From Candidatus Aquidulcis sp. (GTDB lineage: Bacteria > Chloroflexota > Anaerolineae > Anaerolineales > UBA4823), in the NCBI GenBank assembly GCA_020723385.1, contig DYIZ01000020.1:1-34991 (forward strand): a DNA stretch of 34,991 bases. The letters are read 5' to 3'. A program made the translations under genes and the position numbers. The notes beneath the pieces were generated by a model. The model saw only the letters and a list, made by a program, of their open reading frames with translations, was not told where the DNA came from and ran no database searches. Positions 22,629-29,831 of the stretch are shown here, piece by piece. How positions within the stretch are numbered: position 1 is the first letter of the stretch; the number at the start of each line of letters is the position of its first letter.

Positions 22629-24071
22629 TCATTTGTTGTCAAACCGCCCGCCCCATTCCATCGGGTCGCCGGGGTAGCCGAGGGCTTTCCAGTCCAGGCG
22701 GCTTTCCGCGCCGTGGCAATTATTGCACTGCAAGGCGTTTTCTTTGGGCTGAACCATGTGGGTGGTGGGCCAGTACATCCAGGTTTCGGCAAAGCCGTAC
22801 TGCCCGCTATATTTCAGGCCGGTGACCGCCTCGGCCAGCCGGAAGGCGTTGTCCCAGTCGAAATTGGTCCAGTAGCCATTGTCGCCGGCGGTGATGGGCT
22901 GAAGCAGGTAGTTGTACACCGTATCGTAGGGTTGCTTGGCGATGTGCAGCTTGAACGGGAAAATCTTGGCCGTGGGGTCGTTGATGTCGCCGGCGGGTTT
23001 GTTGATGTACGTGGGCTGGGTGGGGTCAATCGTGTCGCCGAGCAGGTAGCGGTAAGACAGGTTGCCGTTGAACCACAGATAAGTGGGGGCAAAGTTTTTG
23101 TCGTAAACGAAGTTGCCTTTGATCTTCAGGTAGGTGTAGTGATCGTCGGGGAGGTCTTGCCCTGCAGTTGACCAATCCCAGAAGACTTTGGTGGGGTCTT
23201 CGACCGCCATGGCCGGGATGTGGCAGGTCTGGCAGGCGACAGTCTGGGTGTGGTTATTGATGCGTTGGTCGTCGTGCGGCGCAGCGGCATGGCAGTCGGT
23301 GCAGGCAACCTGCTCTTGGGGGGCAATCGTCATATTGTCGGCGACCATGCGGCCTTTGATTTGATGATCCTCAGCCTGGTGGCAGTCGGTGCACAGGAAA
23401 TCCTGCCCGCCCATGTGGACGTCCAGGTTTTCGGTGGGGAAATACAGACTTTCGTCCAAATCGCCATGTTTGACGCCATTGCCGCCGCCGCCATCGAAGT
23501 GACACTTGCCGCAGTTGTCACGCGTGGGGGCGCGCACGGATTTTGCTGCAGCCAGCAGGTCAATGCCGGGTGCGGGGTTGCCGTATTCGCCTTTGGCGTA
23601 GGCGCTCGTATCGGCGTGGCAGACCAGGCAGTCCACGTTGAGTGCGTTGCTGAAATCGTACTCGGCGCCTTCCTGCCAGCCGTAGCCGGTGTGGCAGGTC
23701 ATGCACTTCTTCTGGTTGCCCTGGGAGCCGATGCAGAAGTTGTTGATCTGATTGATCTTGCCGATGGTGACCGGCTCGTCCCGCCAGGCAACCTCGAAGG
23801 GCTGAGATTCCCATGTCCAGTGGGTGGTGGCCATGACATCCTGCGCCGCCTGGGGGTGGCAATCCAGACAGGCCTGCGTCACCTGCTGGGGAGTATCGAG
23901 CGGCCCCTTGATGATATCGGCGTGAGAAGTGTGAACGGCGCGTTCTGGAACTTCAGCCCAGGGATCGTCTTGAGCCTGGGCAGCTTTGGGCCAGAAAATG
24001 GCGATAGGGATGATGATGACGGCCAGGGTGACGCCGAGGCCAATCAACCAGACTGGGAGGAATTTTTTCAT
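22629..24071 (-). CDS. Octaheme c-type cytochrome, tetrathionate reductase family (OTR)
   Basis: This is a 480-residue protein with a signal anchor (about residues 5-33, AQA then QDD). Eight CxxCH motifs run from CLDCH (C68) through CMTCHTGYGW, CLVCH, CGKCH, two CTDCH and CQTCH to CNNCH (C449). The order, the INNFCI segment and the length match the octaheme tetrathionate reductase family known from Shewanella, which reduces tetrathionate and also nitrite or hydroxylamine in vitro. It acts outside the cytoplasmic membrane. The start ATG 24071 overlaps the ArsR stop (ATGA), with GGAGAG ahead. The sulfur transporters downstream support a sulfur-oxyanion role, but nitrogen substrates cannot be excluded. 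Confidence 0.9.
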   Translation of the reverse strand: MKKFLPVWLIGLGVTLAVIIIPIAIFWPKAAQAQDDPWAEVPERAVHTSHADIIKGPLDTPQQVTQACLDCHPQAAQDVMATTHWTWESQPFEVAWRDEPVTIGKINQINNFCIGSQGNQKKCMTCHTGYGWQEGAEYDFSNALNVDCLVCHADTSAYAKGEYGNPAPGIDLLAAAKSVRAPTRDNCGKCHFDGGGGNGVKHGDLDESLYFPTENLDVHMGGQDFLCTDCHQAEDHQIKGRMVADNMTIAPQEQVACTDCHAAAPHDDQRINNHTQTVACQTCHIPAMAVEDPTKVFWDWSTAGQDLPDDHYTYLKIKGNFVYDKNFAPTYLWFNGNLSYRYLLGDTIDPTQPTYINKPAGDINDPTAKIFPFKLHIAKQPYDTVYNYLLQPITAGDNGYWTNFDWDNAFRLAEAVTGLKYSGQYGFAETWMYWPTTHMVQPKENALQCNNCHGAESRLDWKALGYPGDPMEWGGRFDNK

Positions 24072-24409
24072 ACCGTTGACTCTCCAACTAACGATGCTCG
24101 ATGGTTGATGCTGTCACGCATGACAGCGCGTAACAAATTGAGCGCTTCGATGAGGCGTGTATCGCTCAAGCTGTATTCAACGTTCATGCCCTGGCGTTCG
24201 GCGTTGACCAGGCCGCGCTCACGCAGTAATTTGAGGTGACGTGATGTTGCTGGCTGGCTGATCCCAATGGTTGCGGCGAGATCGTTGACCGTGTAAGGAT
24301 GCTCAGAAAGGGCGTATAACAACAAAATCCGCCGGGGATCTGCCAGCGCGGAGCAGATGTCGGCGTGAAGTTGGGTGACTTCCTGTGAGAGGGAAGACGC
24401 GATGTCCAT
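24068..24409 (-). CDS. ArsR-family winged-helix regulator
   Basis: This is a 113-residue protein. Helix-turn-helix residues about 38-62 read VNDLAATIGISQPATSRHLK, followed by the wing (GLVNAERQGMNVEYSL). The family represses its operon and releases DNA on metal, oxidant or sulfide signals. Only one cysteine is present (C18), so the two-cysteine per/polysulfide switch of SqrR/BigR and the classic metal Cys box are both absent. Its gene overlaps the octaheme cytochrome gene by 4 nt, and it heads the sulfur operon. AT-rich dyads upstream (24425-24447 and 24489-24519) are candidate operators. Confidence 0.9.
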   Translation of the reverse strand: MDIASSLSQEVTQLHADICSALADPRRILLLYALSEHPYTVNDLAATIGISQPATSRHLKLLRERGLVNAERQGMNVEYSLSDTRLIEALNLLRAVMRDSINHRASLVGESTV

Positions 24410-24424
24410 AACTTGCTACCTTAT

Positions 24425-24447
24425 GCGAATATGTGAATATATTGAAC
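24425..24447 (-). promoter_or_regulatory. AT-rich repeat before arsR, candidate operator
   Basis: GCGAATATGTGAATATATTGAAC contains GAATAT twice and an AATATATT core, 16-38 nt upstream of the ArsR start. The position and base content fit an ArsR-type operator overlapping the promoter; no good -35 is visible. Confidence 0.35.
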
Positions 24448-24488
24448 TACGGAAATTTTAGCAGGCTTCAAGGGATGACGCAATCGTA

Positions 24489-24519
24489 ACAAATGTCACA
24501 ACGGCAATATGACATTTGT
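24489..24519. promoter_or_regulatory. Perfect 10-bp dyad upstream of the sulfur operon
   Basis: ACAAATGTCA (24489-24498) and TGACATTTGT (24510-24519) are exact inverted repeats separated by 11 nt. They lie 80-110 nt upstream of the ArsR start and are not followed by a T-tract. The half-site spacing of two helical turns suggests a dimeric regulator site rather than a terminator. Confidence 0.55.
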
Positions 24520-24540
24520 CGGATGCTGCCCCATCTTGGA

Positions 24541-24579
24541 ATAAAAAAAGGAGGCGGATAGTAGCTCTCCGCCTCCTTT
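24541..24579 (-). terminator. Intrinsic terminator of the decaheme lipoprotein gene
   Basis: The 12-bp arms AAAGGAGGCGGA (24547-24558) and TCCGCCTCCTTT (24568-24579) enclose a 9-nt loop. On the minus strand the stem runs into seven T residues (24549-24543). It lies 20 nt past the stop at 24599. Confidence 0.88.
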
Positions 24580-24598
24580 CGGGTGTAGAAATTTTGGG

Positions 24599-26878
24599 TT
24601 ACGGCCGGGTGTAGCCGGTGATGTCACCGCCCAGATCTTCGATTGAGTCAATCAGGAACTGGATGACATACATCGGGTTGTGAACGAACGCACCGGGGTC
24701 TTTCTGACTGTATTGGTAGTTGAACGCGGCCTTGAGCAGGCGCGGGGTGAAGGCGTTGAAACCGACAAAAGCGCCTTTATCATTGACGTCCGCTTTTCCA
24801 TCGCCATCCGCATCAAGCAAGAAGTAAGGATAGGTAGCAGGATCGTACACAATCCCAACCTGCGCTGTGGTTGAGGCGTAGGCCTGGATTTGGGCGTACA
24901 GCGCCTCGCTCAGAGTAGCGATTTCGCCAGCAACGCCCTCGGTTACATCCCCGTCGCCATCCCAATCCGTTGTGTCGGTCGAGTAGCGAATATCCTCGAG
25001 CGCACTGTCGCCGTGGCAGACTGCGCAGGATTCCAGTTTAGGCTCGAGTTTGTGAACATCGTGGCAGTCAGTGCATTTGTTGATTGGGGCTTCGTCATTC
25101 GGCCCGTGCAGATTGACGCCAGCGTAGGTTTTGCCATCATACTCGTAGGCGCCCTTGACTTCCGTGCCGAAGATGGTCGCACCGGCAGCAAAGTAGTGGA
25201 TGTTCTTGAAGCTGATCTTCGAGTCAACCGTGTCGAGGTCTTTTCCGGCGAGAGCTGCATTGACACTGGCAGTGGATTCGCGCCCCTGGTGGCAGAGCAA
25301 GCACAGGTTGGCGTCATCAGCTACGAATTTACCATCCGCATCCTTACCGCCGTAACTCACCGTCTTGCCGCTGGGGAAAACAACGGATGCAACTGTGTAA
25401 CGGGCGGGCCATTCGCCAGCCGGGTCATGGCAGGTGGTGCATTGGAAACCGTTGCTGGGCTCCATCGCGCCGACGCCGGTGGTCAGGGTGGTGCCGTTGG
25501 ATGAAACAACGGTGGTGCCGCCGTTCTTCATAAACTCGGGCAAACCGCCCGCGGTGTGGCACTTCACACAGCGGTAGGGAACTTCACCGTCAGCGTCCCA
25601 ATCACGGAACGGCATGGTGTTGCCAGCAAAGTGACCGGCATCATCGCGAACCAACGCGCTCACATCACCGCCTAAATCTTCGATCGAGTCATGCAGAAGT
25701 TGTACGATGTATTTATTGCCGTGGGCAAACGCGCCGGGGTCCTTGAGGGAAACCTGGTAGTTAAAGGCCGCTTTCAGCAGGCGCACCGTCCAAGTTGTGA
25801 AGCGCACAGAGGCGCCCTCGGCGTTCTGGTCGGGTACACCATCACCATCCGCATCGGCGAAGAAGTACGGATAAGCGGCTACATCATAAACCAGGCCAAC
25901 ACCGGTCTTTTCTTTGGCATATACCTGCATTTGGGCATACAGAATTTCTTGCAGGCCCTGGATTTCGTAGAACATGCCTTCTTCGGTATCGCCATCGCCA
26001 TCGTAGTCCATGAGGGATGACACTTCGCGGACGTTCTTGAGATCCTCGACGGACGCCACATCCGTATGGCACACAGCACACTCATCAACTTTCACTTCCA
26101 GGCTGTGCGAATCGTGGCAGCCGATGCAGGTGTCGTAGCCCGCCACGTGATCGTGCTTGGCGTCGTACAGTTTATCGGCATACTCATAGCCACCTTTAAC
26201 CTCGTTGCCGTACAAAGTGGCGGCAGCGGCAAAGTAGTGGATATTGAGGAAACCGAAGTTGGATGTGTTCCCCTGGGCATCTGTGATTGGAGCGACAACG
26301 ATATCAAAGTCGGTCACAGCAAACTTCTCGATCTGGGCATCCACTTGCACTTTGGATGCGCGACCTTGGTGGCAGTTCATACAACGAGCTTCGCCGCCGA
26401 GGCCGGTGATCTCGATTCCCGATGGGAAGGTCACACTCGAAAGAGTCTGCGTGGCGCTGTTATGGCAGGCTGCGCACTCGACAACGGTGCCAATGGGCGC
26501 ATCCGCGTCAACTTTGCCAGCCTCGCTGCCATCGGCGCCCAGAAAATCTTGATACCCGGTGGTGCTGTGGCACTTGGCGCAGGTGGCGGGGACAGTTTTT
26601 GTTTCAGTGTCATTCCAATCGTTGAAGGCCATCGCGGTTTTGTCAGCGTGGCCTGATCCGGCCCACAGGGCCTCATTGGGCACATCCTTGACCTCTGGTT
26701 CTGGGCATGTCGGGCAGGTCGGACAGGGCGCGGCTGTAGGACAGGGCGCCAGGGTCGGCGCTGGTGGAGGGGTGGGGCATGTCGGGCAAGGGGTCGAAGT
26801 CGCCGTACCACAGGCGGCCAGCAACCCAGTGATGCCCAACAACACCAGACCACCCAAAATCAGATATTTGTATTTCAT
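24599..26878 (-). CDS. Decaheme c-type cytochrome lipoprotein made of two pentaheme modules
   Basis: This is a 759-residue protein. A lipoprotein signal ends in LLAAC (C23). A stalk (about 30-62) with six cysteines in Cys-Pro pairs (CPTCP, APCPTAAPCPTCPTCP) follows. Two homologous modules come next, with haem motifs in the same order: CAKCH (about 100), CAACH, CMNCH, CIGCH, CAVCH; then CVKCH (437), CTTCH, CLLCH, CTDCH, CAVCH. The repeat period is about 337 residues. Each module also has two Asp/Gly calcium-type loops (DYDGDGDTEEG and DADGDGVPD; DWDGDGDVTEG and DADGDGKAD) and ends LIDSIEDLGGD or similar. It is probably a surface electron conduit. ATG 26878 has AAGGAGA six bases upstream. It is monocistronic, with its own terminator. 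Confidence 0.9.
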   Translation of the reverse strand: MKYKYLILGGLVLLGITGLLAACGTATSTPCPTCPTPPPAPTLAPCPTAAPCPTCPTCPEPEVKDVPNEALWAGSGHADKTAMAFNDWNDTETKTVPATCAKCHSTTGYQDFLGADGSEAGKVDADAPIGTVVECAACHNSATQTLSSVTFPSGIEITGLGGEARCMNCHQGRASKVQVDAQIEKFAVTDFDIVVAPITDAQGNTSNFGFLNIHYFAAAATLYGNEVKGGYEYADKLYDAKHDHVAGYDTCIGCHDSHSLEVKVDECAVCHTDVASVEDLKNVREVSSLMDYDGDGDTEEGMFYEIQGLQEILYAQMQVYAKEKTGVGLVYDVAAYPYFFADADGDGVPDQNAEGASVRFTTWTVRLLKAAFNYQVSLKDPGAFAHGNKYIVQLLHDSIEDLGGDVSALVRDDAGHFAGNTMPFRDWDADGEVPYRCVKCHTAGGLPEFMKNGGTTVVSSNGTTLTTGVGAMEPSNGFQCTTCHDPAGEWPARYTVASVVFPSGKTVSYGGKDADGKFVADDANLCLLCHQGRESTASVNAALAGKDLDTVDSKISFKNIHYFAAGATIFGTEVKGAYEYDGKTYAGVNLHGPNDEAPINKCTDCHDVHKLEPKLESCAVCHGDSALEDIRYSTDTTDWDGDGDVTEGVAGEIATLSEALYAQIQAYASTTAQVGIVYDPATYPYFLLDADGDGKADVNDKGAFVGFNAFTPRLLKAAFNYQYSQKDPGAFVHNPMYVIQFLIDSIEDLGGDITGYTRP

Positions 26879-27064
26879 AACATTCTCCTTGGTGACGAAA
26901 TACTTGAAGGTCGTAATTGGGTGGGATAGGGACACTCGCTGATTCTGTCTTTGGTGATCATCCTCCTTGTTTGAAAATCCCCCAGCGGTTCGATCGGGGG
27001 TGATTAAGGCATTTTGGGTGTTCTGTCCTAATCTCTTATAGTGCGAGTAGGGTAATCGCCCTAT

Positions 27065-27092
27065 ATTATATCATAAGATTAACCATAGGTTA
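27065..27092 (-). promoter_or_regulatory. Candidate regulated promoter of the decaheme gene
   Basis: On the minus strand, TATAAT (27070-27065) lacks a consensus -35. Where one is expected, the dyad TAACC-TAT-GGTTA (27092-27080) is found. A weak -35 with an overlapping dyad suggests an activator-dependent promoter. A similar dyad occurs at 34767-34782 before the nonaheme operon. The leader to ATG 26878 would be about 180 nt. The remaining gap sequence (26879-27160) shows no gene. Confidence 0.4.
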
Positions 27093-27161
27093 GTAGGATA
27101 TGTAACCAGGGTGAGTGCTAAAAGTCATATTTGTGGACGCCGTACCATTGGGGAAATAAGC

Positions 27162-27184
27162 CTCTCCCGCCGAAGACGGGAGAG
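27162..27184. repeat. CTCTCCCG-CGGGAGAG hairpin
   Basis: The 8-bp arms (27162-27169 and 27177-27184) surround a 7-nt loop in the gap between the decaheme gene and the small membrane protein gene. It is close to the terminator at 27193-27228 and may be an extra stop or a short palindromic repeat. Confidence 0.5.
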
Positions 27185-27192
27185 CCGGAAAT

Positions 27193-27228
27193 AAAAAAAT
27201 CACCAGGTCTGCAAAAGACCTGGTGATT
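27193..27228 (-). terminator. Intrinsic terminator after the small membrane protein gene
   Basis: The 13-bp arms AATCACCAGGTCT (27198-27210) and AGACCTGGTGATT (27216-27228) enclose a 5-nt loop. The minus-strand transcript ends in a T-run (27199-27193). It lies 77 nt past the stop at 27305. Confidence 0.85.
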
Positions 27229-27304
27229 ATGACGCCGGTTGTGGTGACTTACGCCGAGGGTTAATATCTGGGGCGCAGGTTTTAATCCAGAAATCCGGCA
27301 GGCT

Positions 27305-27595
27305 TTACTTCTCTTCGTTCGTTCCTCTGGATTTCCCAGTTTGGCGGGCGAAGATCAGGATCGTCAAAAAAACCACCTGTCCGACGATCATTCCGATCAC
27401 TTCCGGTAATCTTTCGGAAAGCTCGAGAATCCAACCGCGCCCGCCGGTCGAGGTAATTTGATCGAACCTGGCGAGTGCGCCGGTGATGCTGCTGAAATGA
27501 TCGGTGATGTAAGCAGAGCCAGATAACGCCAGTGCTGTGAACGGCACAGCCAGCAGCAATGTCCAGAAAACGGCAGCAACTTGAACTTTGCGCAT
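27305..27595 (-). CDS. Small two-TM membrane protein, unknown function
   Basis: This is a 96-residue protein. The first hydrophobic segment (about 6-26) may be a signal anchor; the second is near 65-85. The loop between is about 40 residues (ITDHFSSITGALARFDQI). The short C-terminal tail is charged. GGAGG stands five bases before ATG 27595, which decides this start over an in-frame ATG 18 nt upstream. It lies between two intrinsic terminators, so it is transcribed on its own. No family was recognised; the setting suggests a role near the cytochromes, but nothing in it binds haem. Confidence 0.7.
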   Translation of the reverse strand: MRKVQVAAVFWTLLLAVPFTALALSGSAYITDHFSSITGALARFDQITSTGGRGWILELSERLPEVIGMIVGQVVFLTILIFARQTGKSRGTNEEK

Positions 27596-27631
27596 GATAT
27601 CCTCCGTTTGCAATCTCTGCTATTAGCATAT

Positions 27632-27664
27632 AAAAAAATCCCCCCGCCGTCAATAGGCGGGGGG
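27632..27664 (-). terminator. Intrinsic terminator of the nonaheme/two-component operon
   Basis: The 9-bp arms CCCCCCGCC (27640-27648) and GGCGGGGGG (27656-27664) enclose a 7-nt loop. On the minus strand they are followed by A and then seven T residues (27638-27632). It lies 34 nt past the response regulator stop at 27698. Confidence 0.88.
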
Positions 27665-27697
27665 TGTCATCATTATCTTAGTGTAATCTTACCACCT

Positions 27698-28351
27698 TCA
27701 GGGGGTTATCAAACCCTTTCGGATAGCATATTTGACCAACTCGCTGCGACTGTGCAGCCCGAGTTTGCGCATCAGATTTTCTCGGTGCCGCGCCACGGTA
27801 TGTTTGCTGATCGAGAAGGCTCCAGCGATATCTTCATTGGAGCGTCCCTCCGCCAGGGAGGCAAGCACTTCCTGCTCGCGGGGAGTCAGCCCATCCATGG
27901 TAGCCCGTGCGGCTTCGTCGCTGGCCCGGCTCAAGAAATCGCTCACCAGATGCTTCGCCAAAGTTGGGTAGATATAAACTTCACCCCGGAAAACAGCCCA
28001 AATGGCGTTGATCAGATCGTCGGGAGCAGCCCGTTTTGGCACGTACCCAGACGCGCCAGCTTGCAGCATCTCGAAGAAATACTGCTCGTCCTCGTGAATT
28101 GTCAGGGCGATCACAGCGATTTTGGGGTTGATCTGCTTGAGGCGGCGCGTGGCTTCGATGCCGGAGATGTCGGGCAAGGTAATATCCATGATGACGATAT
28201 CTGGTGAGATAGTGCGCGCCATTTCGAGCGAATCCAGCCCACTATCCGCCTCTCCGACGATCTTCATTTCGGGCTGGCTTTCCAAGAGCATCCGCAAACC
28301 CGTTCTCACCACCTGATGATCGTCTACCAATAATAGCTTGATTTCTGCCAT
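27698..28351 (-). CDS. NarL/FixJ-class response regulator
   Basis: This is a 217-residue protein. The receiver domain (about 4-120) has the acidic pair DD (10-11), phospho-acceptor D56 in IVIMDITLPD, and the conserved Lys in GYVPKRAAP. The LuxR-type helix-turn-helix (about 150-210) reads LTPREQEVLASLAEGRSNED then SKHTVARHRENLMRKL. It is the last gene of the cytochrome operon and lies 3 nt after the histidine kinase; its GGAGG ribosome site sits in the end of the kinase gene. It should activate or repress transcription when phosphorylated by that kinase. Candidate sites are the TAACC-n-GGTTA-type dyads at 27080-27092 and 34767-34782 (inferred). Confidence 0.93.
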   Translation of the reverse strand: MAEIKLLLVDDHQVVRTGLRMLLESQPEMKIVGEADSGLDSLEMARTISPDIVIMDITLPDISGIEATRRLKQINPKIAVIALTIHEDEQYFFEMLQAGASGYVPKRAAPDDLINAIWAVFRGEVYIYPTLAKHLVSDFLSRASDEAARATMDGLTPREQEVLASLAEGRSNEDIAGAFSISKHTVARHRENLMRKLGLHSRSELVKYAIRKGLITP

Positions 28352-28354
28352 ACA

Positions 28355-29827
28355 CTAACCTCCGGGTTTCACTGGAACGCTTACCTCTACCGAGGTGCCT
28401 TGTTGAGAAGAAGATCGTATTTCGCACTCACCGCCAACCAGCTCGGCGCGCTCGATCATGCCTAACAAACCCCAACAGGGCTGGTCGGATTTCTTGCTCA
28501 AAATTTCATCGCAATCGAAGCCTTGACCATTATCTTTCACAATGAGCTTTACACTGTTTTCACAATAAGTGAGCTGGATCGTAGCCTGGTCTGCCCCGGA
28601 ATGCCGGACAATATTGGTGATGGCTTCCTGGGTGATGCGGTAAAGCACCATCTTCGATTCTTCGCTCATTTCGATGGCGGTCCCCTGGTTTTCGACCGTC
28701 ACCTTGACCCCGAAGCGATTTTGCATCTCGCTGGCATACCAGCGCAGTGCGGCCAAAAGCCCTAACTCATCCAATTGTGGTGGATGTAGACCGGTGACCA
28801 GGTTCTTCAAGCTCAGTAATCCGTCATTAACAAGCGACTTTAAATGGGCAGCTTGACGGATGGCTTTCTGGGGATTGGTCGTTGTATTCTCAGAAATACC
28901 GCTCAGACCCATGCCCAGCGCGGTTAAAGTCTGACCGATCTCGTCGTGCAGCTCGCGGGCGATGCGCTGTCGCTCGGATTCTTGAGCCTTGACGGTCAGG
29001 TGAAGGAGTTCGCCGCGCAAAGCCTCCAGCCGGCGTTTTTCGGCGGCTTGGGCTTCGCGCAGCCCGCCAATTTGCCGCCGCGTCTCCTCGGCAAAGACCC
29101 GCATCGAGAGGATGATGAACACGGCTGCCATGCAGGCCATCGCCCCCCGAAAAGCCTGGATAGGGAAACCAAACCAGTGGACGAAAGCATCGGCATTCAG
29201 ATACACCGATGGGAAGATGGTGCTTGGCGAGGCGAACAACTGCCCGATCCCGCCATAGAGGGCAAAAGCCACGGCTGCTAAGGTCACATCCCGCCCAAAG
29301 GTTTTCATCCCGGCTGCGTAGAATTTTCGCTGCTGGAGGATCAGCCCCCAGGCAGTCAACGCAGCCCCAGGGATTGCCAGTGAATAACGGGTATACACAT
29401 CTGCAGCGATGGTCGCGTGGGTACGGGAAGACTGGGTTAACATTACCCAAACCAGCCCAGCGCCCCAAATGCAAACGACGGCCAGCATCAAGCCCCATTT
29501 CAACCGAGCGCGGGTTGGCCCGGCGATCAGCCGCGCGCCAAAGGCCAGCAGCATCATAAAGGATGCCGCCAACAGGATCACTCGCAGCGGTCCAACCCAG
29601 GCAAAAGTCGTCTCGCCAGTGATATGACCGTGAATAAGCAAGAACATCTCCACCCACTCGTGGCTGCCATGCACCAGCCCAAACGCTGCAAGCGGACGCA
29701 GCGCCTGGGCGAAATCCAGTTGCGAGGCATGACCCACTTCCAGCATGATCGCCAGGCCCATGCTAAAGAAAGACAGGCCGTAAAAGAAGTACACGGTGAT
29801 GATGTTCTGCTCGAAGAACTCGGTCAT
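28355..29827 (-). CDS. Membrane histidine kinase of the NarX/LiaS (HisKA_3) class
   Basis: This is a 490-residue protein. The N-terminal half (about 1-245) has seven hydrophobic segments with short loops and no large periplasmic domain, so it senses something in or near the membrane. Histidines and tryptophans (LVHGSHEWVEMFLLIHGH) lie in the second loop and could bind a metal or haem. A coiled linker leads to HisKA_3 with phospho-acceptor His294 in RQRIARELHDEIGQTLTAL. The HATPase follows (EEAITNIVRHSGA-type N box read as QEAITNIVRHSG, then VKDNGQGFD and WGLLGM). Its ATG 29827 is 4 nt past the stop of the cytochrome b-c fusion gene. Being encoded with cytochromes suggests it monitors respiration or the quinone pool. 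Confidence 0.9.
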   Translation of the reverse strand: MTEFFEQNIITVYFFYGLSFFSMGLAIMLEVGHASQLDFAQALRPLAAFGLVHGSHEWVEMFLLIHGHITGETTFAWVGPLRVILLAASFMMLLAFGARLIAGPTRARLKWGLMLAVVCIWGAGLVWVMLTQSSRTHATIAADVYTRYSLAIPGAALTAWGLILQQRKFYAAGMKTFGRDVTLAAVAFALYGGIGQLFASPSTIFPSVYLNADAFVHWFGFPIQAFRGAMACMAAVFIILSMRVFAEETRRQIGGLREAQAAEKRRLEALRGELLHLTVKAQESERQRIARELHDEIGQTLTALGMGLSGISENTTTNPQKAIRQAAHLKSLVNDGLLSLKNLVTGLHPPQLDELGLLAALRWYASEMQNRFGVKVTVENQGTAIEMSEESKMVLYRITQEAITNIVRHSGADQATIQLTYCENSVKLIVKDNGQGFDCDEILSKKSDQPCWGLLGMIERAELVGGECEIRSSSQQGTSVEVSVPVKPGG

Positions 29828-29831
29828 TCGT

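Noticed and set aside
22629-24071. Hydroxylamine oxidoreductase or octaheme nitrite reductase
   Set aside because: The haem number is the same, but the INNFCI and CMTCHTGYGW signatures fit the tetrathionate reductase family better. A nitrogen substrate is still possible in vivo.
27698-29827. NarXL nitrate-sensing system controlling nitrate reductase
   Set aside because: The kinase lacks the periplasmic nitrate-binding domain and P-box, and no nar or nap catalytic subunit is present in the window.
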